The translations under genes were made by a program, and so were the position numbers. This document shows, in pieces, positions 29,675 to 40,015 of a DNA stretch of 64,000 nucleotides (position 1 is its first letter; every line of letters begins with the position of its first letter). This DNA is from Phytopseudomonas argentinensis (GTDB lineage Bacteria; Pseudomonadota; Gammaproteobacteria; Pseudomonadales; Pseudomonadaceae). The notes beneath the pieces were generated by a model. That model was given only the letters and a program-made list of their open reading frames with translations. It made no database searches and was not told the DNA's origin. The DNA lies in the NCBI RefSeq assembly GCF_900113905.1, contig NZ_FORC01000001.1, positions 124,001 to 188,000 of the forward strand, written 5' to 3'.

Positions 29675-31018
29675 TCAACTGTCCGCCAGCTTGTAGTCCT
29701 CGGCCTTGAGTGGCTTCACTCCGCCAGCTCGAGTGACGCCGTACAACACCACCCCGGCCAGCAGCAACGCACCGGCGCGCAGCCAGGTCTGCGCATCCTG
29801 CTGGGTCATCAGCAGCAGGCACGAGGCGACGCCTAGTACCGGCACCCAGGTCGGCACGCGAAAATGATCCTCTGCCACCTTGTCACGACGCAGCACCAAA
29901 ACTGCCAGGTTGGTGCTGATGAACACGAACAGCAACAGCAGCACCACGGTTTGCGCCAGGGTCGCCAGCGAGCCGGTCAGCGTCAGTGCGATGGCCACCA
30001 GGGTGGTCGCCACGATGGCCGCCGCTGGCGTGCGACGCTTTGGCAGCACGCCGCCCAGCACACTGGGCAGCAGCCGCTGGTGAGCCATGCCGTAGGCCAG
30101 GCGGCTGGCCATGATCATGGTCAGCAAGGCGCCGTTGGCCACGGCGATCAACGCGATAAAGGCGAACAACTGCTGCGGGATTCCCAGGCCCGAGGCCTTG
30201 ACCACTTCCAGCAGCGGCGCGGTGGAGGTCGCCAGTTGCTCGACCGGCATCACCACTGCGGCGCCGATTGCCACCGCCATGTAGATCGCGCCGGCAATCA
30301 GCAGCGCGCCGAACAGTGCCCGCGGGTAGGTCTTGCGCACGTCGCGAATTTCCTCGGCAAGGTTGGCCGAGGTCTCGAAGCCCACGAACGAGTAGAATGC
30401 CAGCAGCGCCGCGGCGAGTACCGCGACAGCGGGGTTGACCCCGGCCTTGAATTCCACCACGCGGCTGAAATCCCCTTCGCCGCCACGCAGGAACCAGGCA
30501 GCGGCGACTATCACCAGCAGCAGGCCGGACAGCTCGATGGTGGTCATTACCAGATTGGCCGACAGCGACTCCTTGATGCCCCGGGCGTTGAGCAGGCCGA
30601 TCACCACCAGGAAGATCAGCGCAGCGACATGGGCGGGAATGTCGACGAAGGCCGCCAGGTAATCACCGGCAAACGCCAGCGATAGCCCCGCCGCGCTGGT
30701 CACCGCTGCCGCCAGCATGCAGAAGCCGACCAGAAACGACACCAGCGGCGACTTGTACGCCCTGGCCGCGAACACCGCCGAGGCGCCGGCATGGGGGTAC
30801 TTGGTGACCAGCTCGGCGTACGAGCCGGCGGTCAGCAGCGCGAAGCCCAGGGCGACCAGCAGGGCAACCCAGACCGCTCCGCCAACCTCTCCGGCAATCA
30901 CCCCGGCCAGCGCATACACCCCGGCACCGAGCACGTCCCCGAGAATGAACAGCGTCAACATCGAGCCGGTGATAGCGCGCTTCAATGTGGGGGCTGGCTG
31001 GGTATTGGGGGTTGGCAT
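29675..31018 (-). CDS. APC-superfamily amino-acid permease
   Basis: 447 aa with about 12 transmembrane segments. The N-terminal GDVLGAGVYALAGVIAGEVGG segment matches the glycine-rich unwound TM1 substrate site of APC transporters, and FYSFVGFETSANLAEE is the TM6 counterpart. It belongs to the cationic or general amino-acid group. The substrate cannot be read from sequence. The upstream gap of 268 bp to the next gene has only a GC-rich stretch (about 31130-31165). Confidence 0.85.
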   Translation of the reverse strand: MPTPNTQPAPTLKRAITGSMLTLFILGDVLGAGVYALAGVIAGEVGGAVWVALLVALGFALLTAGSYAELVTKYPHAGASAVFAARAYKSPLVSFLVGFCMLAAAVTSAAGLSLAFAGDYLAAFVDIPAHVAALIFLVVIGLLNARGIKESLSANLVMTTIELSGLLLVIVAAAWFLRGGEGDFSRVVEFKAGVNPAVAVLAAALLAFYSFVGFETSANLAEEIRDVRKTYPRALFGALLIAGAIYMAVAIGAAVVMPVEQLATSTAPLLEVVKASGLGIPQQLFAFIALIAVANGALLTMIMASRLAYGMAHQRLLPSVLGGVLPKRRTPAAAIVATTLVAIALTLTGSLATLAQTVVLLLLFVFISTNLAVLVLRRDKVAEDHFRVPTWVPVLGVASCLLLMTQQDAQTWLRAGALLLAGVVLYGVTRAGGVKPLKAEDYKLADS

Positions 31019-31285
31019 CGTTCACGTCCTGTTCGGGTTGCGCACCTGCGGCGACAGCCGCCTGCAGGCCGGTCATGGCTGACCGTTACATTTTGAAAGA
31101 TGCCGCGCAGCGGCAAAGATTCAACAAGCCGGCCGACCGGTAACGGCGCAGCCCGGGCCGCGGCCCGCTGATGGAAGGTAGAGGGGGAAGAGAAAGTCGG
31201 GCTCTCTAGCAAAAAACAGGCGAGCGTTGCGCGCTCAGGCCATGGGCCTGGAGACCGTGCAACCGCTCGCTGCAGCGATCAGCGC

Positions 31286-31528
31286 TTAGTGGTCGTTCGT
31301 TCTGGCACTGCCGGTATCGCGGTCACGCAGTGCGTCCTGATCGGAGCCCGGGTTACCCGCTGGCGGGTTCCATTCGACACGATTCTTCTTGGCATCGGCT
31401 TCGTTGGCGCCCTGCTTTGGCTCGGACTTGGCCTTTTCCAGCCCCGAGCCATGCCCGGCGCCGGTATCCACCGGTTTATCGCTGGAAGCCTGGAAAGCGG
31501 ACTCTGGTTGGTTATGTTCGACTGCCAT
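31286..31528 (-). CDS. Small hydrophilic protein of unknown function
   Basis: 80 aa, very polar, rich in Gly, Asp, Glu, Lys and Asn, with no hydrophobic segment and likely disordered. GGGAG lies 7 nt before ATG 31528 and supports this start rather than a longer frame. Proteins of this look in Pseudomonas are often stress-related, but no function can be assigned from sequence. Confidence 0.6.
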   Translation of the reverse strand: MAVEHNQPESAFQASSDKPVDTGAGHGSGLEKAKSEPKQGANEADAKKNRVEWNPPAGNPGSDQDALRDRDTGSARTNDH

Positions 31529-31893
31529 GACAACACTCCCGTAACGACGCAGGACATCTGCGCATACAGCTGTGAAAGGCCGCCTGGCGTGCGAGTGCCA
31601 TGGTTTCGACAAGCGGCAACGCATGACTGCGCAGAGATCTGCCGGCCACCGATTGCCAGCCACCGGCTGCAGGGGAGCGCAATTGGCGATGGTCAGTGTC
31701 CTCACCGCCAGGCGCCACCAGGGCTCTTCACCCTTGTTGTCGGGGCTCAAGCTCTTGTCAAAACCTGGTCAGGCGTGGCGCGCCGCTCCCCCTTCAATCC
31801 AGACTACGGCAGGACGGACGGCCTCTCGATCAGCTGCAGCAATCCGAGCAGCGGCCGATAACCCACGACTCTCCCAGCAAAATGGCTGTTTTC
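31529..31893. other. 365-bp gap without recognised features
   Basis: This gap lies between two divergent genes, the small hydrophilic protein and a chemoreceptor. I see no convincing ORF, RNA or long repeat. It should contain both promoters. Confidence 0.5.
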
Positions 31894-34035
31894 ATGTTCA
31901 ATCGGCTCTCCATTCAGTTCAAGCTGACCGCCCTCGCCGGCCTGTGCCTTCTGGTCGTCGTGTCCCTGCTCGTACTCGTCTCGCAGTTCTATGCGGCGCG
32001 CAGCAGCGATGTGGTCAAGGACACCAGTTTCCATATGCTCGGTGACTCCGCGCAGTTGCGTCTGCAGGCCATTGCCGAGGCACAGGCGCAAGGGATGCGC
32101 AGCGAGTTCCTCGAGGTTTACCTGTATGGCATTGGCCTCGCCAAACAGGTGGATCTGCTGCGTAAACAGCACGGCAAAGGCGTGCTGAGCGCCGAAGCCC
32201 TGCGTAGCGACCTGACCGCCGTGCTGGCCGATGCGCTTAAGGCGCGCCCCGAATCCCTCGGCATCTACATCGCCTTCGAGCCCAACCGCCTGGATGGCCA
32301 GGACGGGAATTTCACCGATAACCAGAGCGCGAGCAGCAACGAAGCGGGCCGCTTCGCCCTTTACTGGTCGCAGAGCAAACCGGGCGCGTTCGAAGCCGAA
32401 GTGATGACTGAGCAGGAGCTGGCCGACACTACCCCCGGCCCCAGCGGCGCGGCCTACAATGCCTGGTACAGCTGCCCGCTCAAGAGCGCGGCACCGTGCC
32501 TGCTCGATCCTTATGTCGACCAGGTCAATGGCCAGCCCGTGCTGATGACCAGCGTGGCCCTGCCGCTGCTGGACGGCGGCAAGGTGATCGGCGTGATCGG
32601 TATCGACATCAGCCTCACGGCGCTGCAAGCGCTGGCCGAAACCGCCAACCGCGGCCTGTACGAAGGCCAGGGCGACATCAGCATCATCAGCCCGGCCGGC
32701 CTGCTGGCCGCCTACACCCGTGACGCGAAGCTGCTCGGCAAGCCTCTGGACACCGCCTACCAGGCCCAGGCGCCAGCATTGAAACAGGCACTGCAGTCCG
32801 GCCAGCCCTCCGTGGTGTCGAGCGAGCAGGCGCTCGGGGTGTTGCAGCCCGTCCAGCCCATTCCGGGCGCCAAGGCGTGGGGCATCCTGATCCAGGCGCC
32901 GAAGCCGGTCGTGCTGACCCGTGCACTGGCGCTCGCCGATACCCTCGAGTCGCAACGCACCCGGGACAGCATGATCTCCTGGCTGGTGGGGCTCGGCGCG
33001 ATCGTGCTGGGCCTTCTGCTGATGAATTTCATGGCCCGTCGGGTGACCCGCCCGATCCTCTCGGTCGCCACTATGCTCGAAGACATCGCCAGCGGCGAAG
33101 GCGACCTGACCCGCCGCCTCGCCTACCCGCGGCAGGACGAACTCGGTCGGCTGGCCGATGGCTTCAATCACTTTCTCGACAAGCTGCAGCCGATCGTGGC
33201 GAAGGTGAAGGAGTCGGTGCAGTCCGCCCGCCACACCGCCGACCAGTCCTCTGGCATCGCCACCCGCACCAGCCAGGGCATGCAGGCGCAGCTCAGCGAG
33301 GTCGAACAGGTGGCAACCGCCTCCAACGAGATGAGCGCCACCGCCCAGGCCGTGGCGCAAAACGCTTCCGAGGCCGCCGCCGCGGCACGCAGCGCCGACG
33401 AAGCCACCCGCGAAGGCCTCCAGGTAGTCGACCAGACCACCCAGCGCATCGAACGCCTGGCCCATGACCTGGGCACCGCCATGCGCGATGTGGAAGGCCT
33501 GGCGGCCAGCAGCGAGCAGATCGGCTCGGTGCTCGAAGCCATTCGCAGCATCGCCGAACAAACCAACCTGCTGGCCCTCAACGCCGCCATCGAAGCCGCA
33601 CGCGCCGGTGAAGCCGGGCGTGGCTTCGCGGTCGTCGCCGACGAGGTCAGAAGCCTGGCTACCCGCACCCAGGTATCGATCGAAGAGATCCGCCAGGTCA
33701 TCGAACGCCTGCAGCAGGGCACCCGCGATGTGGTGGAATCCATGCACGACGGGCACCTCCAGGCGCAGGACAACGTCAGCCACGTCGCCCTCGCCGTCAG
33801 CGCCCTCAAGCGTATCGGCGATGCGGTCTCGGTGATCACCAGCATGAACCTGCAAATCGCTAGTGCCGCCGAAGAACAGAGCGCCGTCGCCGAGGAAATC
33901 AACCGCAACGTGTCGGGTATTCGCGACGTCACCGAATCGTTGGCCGAACAGGCGGATGAATCCGCCCAGGTCAGCCGCTCGTTGAATGAGCTGGCCAACC
34001 ACCAGCAGGGGTTGATGGATCAGTTCAAGGTCTAG
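31894..34035 (+). CDS. Chemoreceptor with a double-Cache ligand domain
   Basis: 713 aa. TM1 spans about residues 10-30. A periplasmic region of about 330 aa follows and contains Cache-type features ([15 protein letters not shown]). TM2 is near residues 365-385, then HAMP and the conserved signalling tip [19 protein letters not shown]. Size and domain order fit dCache receptors such as P. aeruginosa TlpQ, but the ligand cannot be inferred. ATG 31882 (adds MAVF) is an alternative start; neither has a strong ribosome-binding site. Confidence 0.82.
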   Translation: MFNRLSIQFKLTALAGLCLLVVVSLLVLVSQFYAARSSDVVKDTSFHMLGDSAQLRLQAIAEAQAQGMRSEFLEVYLYGIGLAKQVDLLRKQHGKGVLSAEALRSDLTAVLADALKARPESLGIYIAFEPNRLDGQDGNFTDNQSASSNEAGRFALYWSQSKPGAFEAEVMTEQELADTTPGPSGAAYNAWYSCPLKSAAPCLLDPYVDQVNGQPVLMTSVALPLLDGGKVIGVIGIDISLTALQALAETANRGLYEGQGDISIISPAGLLAAYTRDAKLLGKPLDTAYQAQAPALKQALQSGQPSVVSSEQALGVLQPVQPIPGAKAWGILIQAPKPVVLTRALALADTLESQRTRDSMISWLVGLGAIVLGLLLMNFMARRVTRPILSVATMLEDIASGEGDLTRRLAYPRQDELGRLADGFNHFLDKLQPIVAKVKESVQSARHTADQSSGIATRTSQGMQAQLSEVEQVATASNEMSATAQAVAQNASEAAAAARSADEATREGLQVVDQTTQRIERLAHDLGTAMRDVEGLAASSEQIGSVLEAIRSIAEQTNLLALNAAIEAARAGEAGRGFAVVADEVRSLATRTQVSIEEIRQVIERLQQGTRDVVESMHDGHLQAQDNVSHVALAVSALKRIGDAVSVITSMNLQIASAAEEQSAVAEEINRNVSGIRDVTESLAEQADESAQVSRSLNELANHQQGLMDQFKV

Positions 34036-34212
34036 GGTCGTAGCGAAAAGGCAGCCAGATAGCATTGCCGCAACAAGCCGTGGTGGTTTGTTGCGAGGCT
34101 GCTGCAGACCGGACGGAAAACGGCGCCGGAGCGTGCAACATATCCTGCCCTGCTTCAGCGACCAACGCGGCCCCTATCGGAACCGCTGGAACCGGGCGTT
34201 GACACCCTGCCA

Positions 34213-34989
34213 TCAGCCTCCACCCAAGACGATTGAATATCCCATGCGACCTATAAGGAATACCAACAGGATCAGGAAAAAGACGCGAATGAAACCACTG
34301 CCATAACGAAGTGCCAGGAACACGCCGGTGAGGGCCCCTGCGATATTACATAAACCCACCACGCCGCCGATCAGCCACAACACGTTGCCCGAGGGAATGA
34401 AAAAGAACAGCGCAGCGCTAAAGGTTCCCAGGTTCACCAGCTTGGCGCAGGCCGATGCGTTGAGAAAATCGAAACCGAAGTATCTGACGAAAACGAATAG
34501 CAGAAGACTTCCGCTGCCAGGCCCGAATAGGCCATCGTAAAACCCCAGCAATGCGCCAAAAAACACACTGAGCAGAACCTCTTTTACCCCACACTCGGCA
34601 GCCCGATGGACTTTACCCAGATCCTTCCTCGCGAAGGTATAGGCAGCCATCAGGATCAAGATCACGAAGACTACATACTCCATGATTTCCCTGGGAATCA
34701 ACGAGACAGAAAAAGCGCCTAGAAAAGAAAATAAAAAAGCGGAGGCCATCGTCGGCAGCATGAGCTTCCACACAATTGTTATTCGCTTCAGGTAGCCTGA
34801 TATGGAAAAGAAATTACCCAGAAGCACCGCCAGCTTGTTGGTGCCAAAGACGGTTGCCAGGCTGTGCTGAGGTAAGGCGTGGAGTAAAGCAGGCACTTGC
34901 ACTAGCCCCCCACCACCCACCGCCGCATCGATCAACCCACCGCAGAACGCAAAGAAACCCAAGGTCACGATGGCATATTCAAAACTCAT
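34213..34989 (-). CDS. TSUP-family (TauE/SafE) anion transporter
   Basis: 258 aa, about eight transmembrane helices. The two TSUP repeats are marked by FCGGLIDAAVGGGGLVQVP near the N-terminus and GFYDGLFGPGSGSLLLF mid-protein. Family members carry sulfite, sulfonates or other organic anions. ATG 34989 (MSFEYA) follows AAAGAGA at a suitable distance. It lies downstream of the gene at 35122 and in the same direction, so it probably moves that enzyme's substrate or product. Confidence 0.8.
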   Translation of the reverse strand: MSFEYAIVTLGFFAFCGGLIDAAVGGGGLVQVPALLHALPQHSLATVFGTNKLAVLLGNFFSISGYLKRITIVWKLMLPTMASAFLFSFLGAFSVSLIPREIMEYVVFVILILMAAYTFARKDLGKVHRAAECGVKEVLLSVFFGALLGFYDGLFGPGSGSLLLFVFVRYFGFDFLNASACAKLVNLGTFSAALFFFIPSGNVLWLIGGVVGLCNIAGALTGVFLALRYGSGFIRVFFLILLVFLIGRMGYSIVLGGG

Positions 34990-35069
34990 ACTGCATCTCT
35001 TTGCCATCCACTATCTGATCCGCCACATGACTTCCTGGAATATCGTGCGGGTATCATGTTTCTGAGTCA

Positions 35070-35105
35070 GAGGCCGCTGACGCCTGTCGCGGCATCAGCG
35101 GCCTC
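35070..35105 (-). terminator. Intercistronic hairpin between the helical protein and TSUP genes
   Basis: GAGGCCGCTGA (35070-35080) pairs perfectly with TCAGCGGCCTC (35095-35105), with a 14-nt loop. On the minus strand no T-run follows, so it may be a partial attenuator or an RNA-stability element that lowers expression of the transporter relative to the upstream gene. Confidence 0.5.
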
Positions 35106-35121
35106 GGTAAAACTTTTTCAT

Positions 35122-36099
35122 TCAATGGCTCAGTGCATCATGCATACTGCGAAACGCATTGCCTACACGGCCGTTATAGTCGAGCATCACCTCTTTCAGA
35201 CGGCCAATATCAAACTCGATATCAGCGAATCGGCAGTAGGCCTGAGCCGCGGCTAGCGCATGCAACCCAGGTCTGTTTTCCACCTCCCCTGAATGCCCCA
35301 TGACATAACCCTTGGCAACTCGAAGCGCCTTCAAGTCGGTGCGCAGCAAGGGGTTAACAGCCTGCAACTTCTCGCCGATATACTGCGCGACATAGTTGTA
35401 TTCGCGACCATTCCAAAGCTCAGATGCCACTGACGTCATCATCGCGACCAGGATTGACTGCTTGTGCTCATGAGAGCGCAAGGGAGATTTATTTTCCGCC
35501 ACACCTACTTTATAAAGAAACTCAGAAAAATCATTGCACGCCTTTACTGCATACTGTCTTTCGATCCAACGCGAAGCGCCGAAAGCTGTAGTCATGTATT
35601 CATACATGCCGTCGTGCCCTTCATGGCCCAGCCCGAAATCATCCTTCGCAACTTCATGCATATGTGCCATGACATTGTTGTACAAAAGCTGTAGATGCAA
35701 GGAAACGGCACCTGCATCTGCAGCCAATCGCATGATAATTTTCGCCGATACCAGGCTGGTTGTTTTATGCGTTTCATTCCAGCCGTTGAAGAATTTCAAG
35801 ACACCTTCATCAACCAGCTCCTTCGTCAAAAACGCATCGAAACTTTTTTCAGCCCAACATTGCGCCTGCTGCGTGGCCTCATGGCAGAGCACTTCATACA
35901 TCGCCAATTGCATTTCTGACACATGATCGACATGGGCCAGAATAGCCGCTTTACGCTGATCACCCGTAATGACGCGACCCGGTATCTTCAATGCGCTGAT
36001 GTGCCTGGGCAACGCCTCGATGAATACGTCACCAAACTGCTGCATCGATAACTGATGCCGGGGCATTACAACAGCGCTCTTCACCACGTTAGAATTCAT
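35122..36099 (-). CDS. All-helical protein, possible haem-oxygenase-like diiron enzyme
   Basis: 325 aa from ATG 36099 (MNSNVVKS), with GAGG upstream. I do not recognise a named family. The protein is predicted all-helical and has a pattern reminiscent of haem-oxygenase-like diiron oxidases/oxygenases: an N-x-x-x-H-x-H-E segment followed by DDFGLGHEGHDGMYEYM, and a late HSGEVENRPGLHAL. Those clusters of Glu, Asp and His could bind two irons, but the usual spacing is not exact. It is divergent from a LysR gene and upstream of a TSUP transporter. GC content is lower than the surroundings. Confidence 0.4.
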   Translation of the reverse strand: MNSNVVKSAVVMPRHQLSMQQFGDVFIEALPRHISALKIPGRVITGDQRKAAILAHVDHVSEMQLAMYEVLCHEATQQAQCWAEKSFDAFLTKELVDEGVLKFFNGWNETHKTTSLVSAKIIMRLAADAGAVSLHLQLLYNNVMAHMHEVAKDDFGLGHEGHDGMYEYMTTAFGASRWIERQYAVKACNDFSEFLYKVGVAENKSPLRSHEHKQSILVAMMTSVASELWNGREYNYVAQYIGEKLQAVNPLLRTDLKALRVAKGYVMGHSGEVENRPGLHALAAAQAYCRFADIEFDIGRLKEVMLDYNGRVGNAFRSMHDALSH

Positions 36100-36170
36100 T
36101 GCCTCACCTTTTTCCCTAAAGGGCATGTATGAACTTAGCATTTGATAAATGCACACAAACGCGAAACTAG

Positions 36171-36197
36171 GTCACTTGTAAGCAACAATCAAGTAAC
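36171..36197. promoter_or_regulatory. LysR-box palindrome
   Basis: GTCACTTG (36171-36178) and CAAGTAAC (36190-36197) form an inverted repeat with one mismatch. The core is ACTTG-N11-CAAGT, the T-N11-A geometry bound by LysR-type regulators. It lies in the divergent region between the gene at 35122 and the LysR gene at 36244, about 50 bp from the latter. Confidence 0.7.
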
Positions 36198-36243
36198 TTA
36201 TAATCAAAAACCTATTCACTTTAAATGAATGGTCGGTGTAGCA

Positions 36244-37113
36244 ATGGAACTGTCGCAACTGAAAATGTTTAAAGTGATCGTCGAGCAAGGCAGTATCGTT
36301 AAAGCTTCCAAGGTGTTGCACTGCGTACCGTCCAATATCACCAACAGGATCAAGTTACTGGAACAGGAGTTGGGCGTTGACCTGTTCATACGCAAAGGCC
36401 GTGGGCTCGTCATTAGCCCATCAGGGGAGTTATTTCTCGGTTATGTGAACAAGATTCTAGCTGTTTGTCAGGAGGCGCAAAGGGCGCTTGACCCCGAAGC
36501 GCCTCCAGCAGGCGTGCTGAAAATAAGTGCAATCGAATCGGCGGCGACGGGCCGTCTACCGGCTCTGCTGTCCCGCTACCACGCACATTACCCAAAAGTG
36601 CACATGCAATTCGGCACCGATACCTGGTCAAACTTGGTTACGGACGTCGTCGACCACAAGCTGGACGGTGCGATAATTGCTGTAAACAGCGATCACCCTG
36701 ATATCGGCAAACAGGAAATATATAAAGAACCCTTGGTATTGATCGCCTCAATGTCGCTGGGCGAAATTACCTCGCCACAGGATCTCAACAACCTCAACAT
36801 TTTCATGTGGCCTGAGGGCTGCCCTTATCGCCAGGCACTCGAGAATTGGTTGAAGGCTGCCAAGGTATCGACACCCATCACAAGCATAGCGAGTTATGGC
36901 ACCATTCTTGGCTGCGTGAGTGCCGGCGCGGGGGTCTCCTTGGTCCCGACAGGGGTGTTCGAGCAATATCAGAAGATTGGCAATATAAAAGGCTATACCT
37001 TCGAGTCGCTTGCGCCGATACAGAATTACTTCGTCTGGAACAAGAATGTTGGCTTCCATCGCGCCAGAGATGCATTCGCAGAATTGATGACAGATTCGTT
37101 CAGAACAATCTAG
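36244..37113 (+). CDS. LysR-family transcriptional regulator
   Basis: 289 aa. The N-terminal winged helix-turn-helix (GSIVKASKVLHCVPSNITNRIKLLEQ region, residues about 15-40) is followed by a periplasmic-binding-protein-like effector domain. ATG 36244 (MELSQLK) fits family N-termini better than ATG 36229. The divergent arrangement and the ACTTG-N11-CAAGT site make the 35122/34213 operon its likely target. The effector is unknown. Confidence 0.88.
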   Translation: MELSQLKMFKVIVEQGSIVKASKVLHCVPSNITNRIKLLEQELGVDLFIRKGRGLVISPSGELFLGYVNKILAVCQEAQRALDPEAPPAGVLKISAIESAATGRLPALLSRYHAHYPKVHMQFGTDTWSNLVTDVVDHKLDGAIIAVNSDHPDIGKQEIYKEPLVLIASMSLGEITSPQDLNNLNIFMWPEGCPYRQALENWLKAAKVSTPITSIASYGTILGCVSAGAGVSLVPTGVFEQYQKIGNIKGYTFESLAPIQNYFVWNKNVGFHRARDAFAELMTDSFRTI

Positions 37114-37280
37114 CGGCTAAGACAGACCCAGGCACTGCACCTGCGAAAGCCCGACCCTGCAGGTCAAGTTGGGATTACGGGTTAAAGGATTGGATCAACT
37201 GATCGTTCGGCATCGATTCAATGCTGACCACTCGCGATGGAAGATGCCTCTGGATCACCCAGTTCGACCTACTTCGCGGC

Positions 37281-37739
37281 CTAACGCTCTTCAGACGGTG
37301 GCTGCTTATGCGTTGCATTCCCCGCCTCGGGAAGCGCACAGCTCTGCCCTTTACAGCGGCCGGCACCATCAGGATGAGGCAGCCATGCCAGGTGCGGGCG
37401 CCAGCGGCAAAAAAACCGGTAGGCGACGTTCAGCATCGGCCTGGCCCAGCGCCATGACAGGGGCGCAGCCCAGAAGCCGAGGCCAGCTGCGCGCCAGCTC
37501 CACAGCGTTGCTTCCAGACCGGTGACCCAGGTTCCATCGGCAAACCTGGCGTGCAGCAATGATTCCATCTGGGCAAAGGTGAGTGCCATGGATTCGGGCT
37601 CGAAACCTTCGTCACGGATATCGACGAAGCGCAGGCGCTCCGGGGCGGCGCGCGCGCGAAGGGTGTTTATCTCCCGGGCGCAGAGTGGGCACTCGCCGTC
37701 AAAATAGAGGGTCAGCGGCCATGTTGGCTTTCTGTCCAT
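37281..37739 (-). CDS. DCC-family (DUF393) thiol protein
   Basis: 152 aa. DGECPLC at residues 14-20 is the DxxCxxC motif that names the DCC family of thioredoxin-like proteins. A helical middle and a basic, proline-rich end follow. Function is not established for the family. It is the last gene in the direction of the radical SAM/glycosyltransferase cluster, 114 bp after the nearest member, and may or may not be part of it. Confidence 0.8.
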   Translation of the reverse strand: MDRKPTWPLTLYFDGECPLCAREINTLRARAAPERLRFVDIRDEGFEPESMALTFAQMESLLHARFADGTWVTGLEATLWSWRAAGLGFWAAPLSWRWARPMLNVAYRFFCRWRPHLAWLPHPDGAGRCKGQSCALPEAGNATHKQPPSEER

Positions 37740-37853
37740 TAACGATCAGTCCCGTCGCGATTTTCCATACCATATGCCCAGGATCCCAAGCCGACAATCA
37801 TCAGCTCGGACATATGCAGATCTTGCCTCCGAGATGGTTGGCCCCTCCCCCAA

Positions 37854-38651
37854 TCAACCGCAATTGCCAGCAATGGTCAGGTAATCCGTGTAGAGCTGAG
37901 GCGCGCCTGAAAAGGACGCCAGTTCGCGCCACTCTTCGTTCATGCGTTCCGCGTCCTGGTGCTCGCGTACGAACTGCAGTGCCAGTTCGGTGGAAACATC
38001 GAGTTCCGGGTGGAATGCATTGAGGGATTCGAGGCTTTCGATTTCCAGCATGACCACGTATTGATCGATGCGGCTGCCGCCCTGGCATTTCAGCATATGG
38101 AATTTCCAGCCCGGATAGTCGGCGATGCGCTGGATATTACTGGTGATGAAGTGTTCGAAGGTCGCCGCAGATACGCCGGGACGCAGCGCCAGGTTATGAA
38201 TGCCGATGACCCGGGCGACGGGTTCCTGGCCGGCCAGTGCCTGGTAGTTGGGTCCCTCCGGCAGCGTGCTGCGGGTATTCTCGGCGACCTGCGAATAGTG
38301 CGAGAAGATGGTGGGTCGCTCGGAGACGGTCGCGAAGGTCTTCCATTCGGCGATCAGCTCCAGGGCCTGCGGGCGCTGATGCCAGAAGGTCTGGGCCAGC
38401 GCGGTGTGATCGCCGTTGGCGTCGATGTAACGGTCGTAGTCTTCGGCGCTGGGTGCCTCGTGCAGCATCAGGTATTGATGCTGCCGCTCACCGCGCAGGC
38501 CCTTGAGCAGCGTCCATTGCCAGCCGGGATAAGCCGGAATCTGGATACCGCGTTCACGGGCGAACGCTTCGAAATGCGCGGCAGTGACGCCTTTCTTCAG
38601 ATTGAGGCCGATGTAGTGCAGGCTGAATACAGGCCCGGATACGTTGTTCAT
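37854..38651 (-). CDS. Two-domain alpha/beta-barrel protein, copy 1
   Basis: 265 aa, unassigned. The protein is an internal duplication. The N-terminal half (about 5-115) and C-terminal half (about 140-255) share the same run of motifs: a beta-strand, then G-V-x-x-x-x-F-E-x-F, YPGW-W/K-x-LLK, QY-MLE, and a final E-W-F/L-A-S-x-S/G-x-x-T-x-Y. That pattern resembles dimeric ferredoxin-like (EthD/ABM/REDY-type) barrels fused in tandem. It is a clear paralogue of the protein at 40016. ATG 38651 (MNNVSGPV) is preceded by a GAGGA-like site. Confidence 0.7.
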   Translation of the reverse strand: MNNVSGPVFSLHYIGLNLKKGVTAAHFEAFARERGIQIPAYPGWQWTLLKGLRGERQHQYLMLHEAPSAEDYDRYIDANGDHTALAQTFWHQRPQALELIAEWKTFATVSERPTIFSHYSQVAENTRSTLPEGPNYQALAGQEPVARVIGIHNLALRPGVSAATFEHFITSNIQRIADYPGWKFHMLKCQGGSRIDQYVVMLEIESLESLNAFHPELDVSTELALQFVREHQDAERMNEEWRELASFSGAPQLYTDYLTIAGNCG

Positions 38652-38751
38652 AGAGGACTCCCTGGAAATTAGCGAGAGGACACTGGCAAGGTTGCTGCCG
38701 CGCGGAGCCCTGGGCCCATCGAGGCAACGACGTAAGACTTGGAGACACCGA

Positions 38752-39921
38752 TCAGCCGGTGCCGTGACGGGCAATGCGCCGGGCACTGGCACAAATCAGC
38801 AACATGATCACGATCCCCGCGGCGAAGGCCGCGGTCAGGCTCCAGTGCCGGGCCACTACGCCAATCAATGCCGGGCCGCTCAGCAGGCCCGTGTAGCCGA
38901 TCAAGGTGACCGCAGACAGGGCGAAGCCCGACGCAACCCCGGGCTGGTTGCCAGCGGCGGTGAACAGGATCGGCACGATATTGGACAGGCCCACGCCAGT
39001 GAGCACAAAGCCCAGCAACGCAACGCCTGGCAGGTCGACGGCCACGACCAGCAGCAACCCCAGCGAGGCGCAGGCGCCGCCCAGCATCAGCATGCGCTGG
39101 CGACCATGGGCGTTGACCAGGCGGTCGCCATACAAGCGGCACACGGCGACGGCGATCGCATAGAGCGTAAAACCGACCCCGGCATGGCTCTTGTCCAGCC
39201 CGCGCTCGGTGTGCAGGAACACCGCCGACCAATCCAGCATGGCCCCCTCGATCATGAACACGAAGAAGCACAGCACGGCGATGAACATGACCCCGGGGTG
39301 GGCCAACGCCTGCAAGGTGCCGCCCGACTCGCCACTCTCCGCTACCCGCCTGGCCAGCAGGTGGCCGCGGGCAGCCAGGGTGAACAGCGCTATCAGCAGC
39401 ACGATCAGGCCGATGGCTTGCAGCGGCGTAAGCCCGGCCCACAGCAGCAGGGTGACACCGCCGGCACCGGCCACGCTGCCAATGCTGTAGAACCCATGGA
39501 AGCCGGACATTCTGGCCTGCCCGCTTTCACGCTCGACAATCACCGCCTGGGCATTCATCGACACATCCAGCAGGCCATTGACCGCGCCGAACACCAGCAA
39601 CGCCGCCGCCATTCCCCAGACGGAGCCGGCGAGCATCATCAAGGGTAGCACCAGGCAGAAGATCGCGGCGCAGCTCAGGATCAGGCGCTTGCAACCGAAC
39701 CTGGCGATGGCACGGCCTGCCAGCGGCATGACCAGCATGGAGCCCGCCGCGATACAGAACAGCAACAGGCCCAGCGTGCCTTCATCGATGCCGAGGTGGG
39801 TTTTGACGAAAGGAATCAGCGGCGCCCAGGACGCCATGCCGAGCCCGGCGACAAAGAAAATATGGCGAGTAGCGCGCTGCTGGAGGCGATTGGCAGCGAT
39901 ACTCGGGCAGGCAGCATTCAT
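38752..39921 (-). CDS. MFS transporter in the radical SAM cluster
   Basis: 389 aa with about twelve transmembrane segments. It resembles YbjJ-type MFS proteins (FFVAGLGMASWAPLIPFVK at the start, RMSGFHGFYSIGSVAGA in the middle). ATG 39921 (MNAACPS) was preferred over ATG 39984. It lies between the two paralogous barrel proteins, with gaps of about 100 and 94 bp, so it probably exports or imports the cluster's metabolite. Confidence 0.8.
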   Translation of the reverse strand: MNAACPSIAANRLQQRATRHIFFVAGLGMASWAPLIPFVKTHLGIDEGTLGLLLFCIAAGSMLVMPLAGRAIARFGCKRLILSCAAIFCLVLPLMMLAGSVWGMAAALLVFGAVNGLLDVSMNAQAVIVERESGQARMSGFHGFYSIGSVAGAGGVTLLLWAGLTPLQAIGLIVLLIALFTLAARGHLLARRVAESGESGGTLQALAHPGVMFIAVLCFFVFMIEGAMLDWSAVFLHTERGLDKSHAGVGFTLYAIAVAVCRLYGDRLVNAHGRQRMLMLGGACASLGLLLVVAVDLPGVALLGFVLTGVGLSNIVPILFTAAGNQPGVASGFALSAVTLIGYTGLLSGPALIGVVARHWSLTAAFAAGIVIMLLICASARRIARHGTG

Positions 39922-40015
39922 GGCATGAGACCCTAGGTTCATGTTGTGGGCGGCGATGGCCACGCTTGCAGGCAGCGCGGCCACCGCGGTCTGCCCGCGA
40001 GAAAAACGCCTGCGC

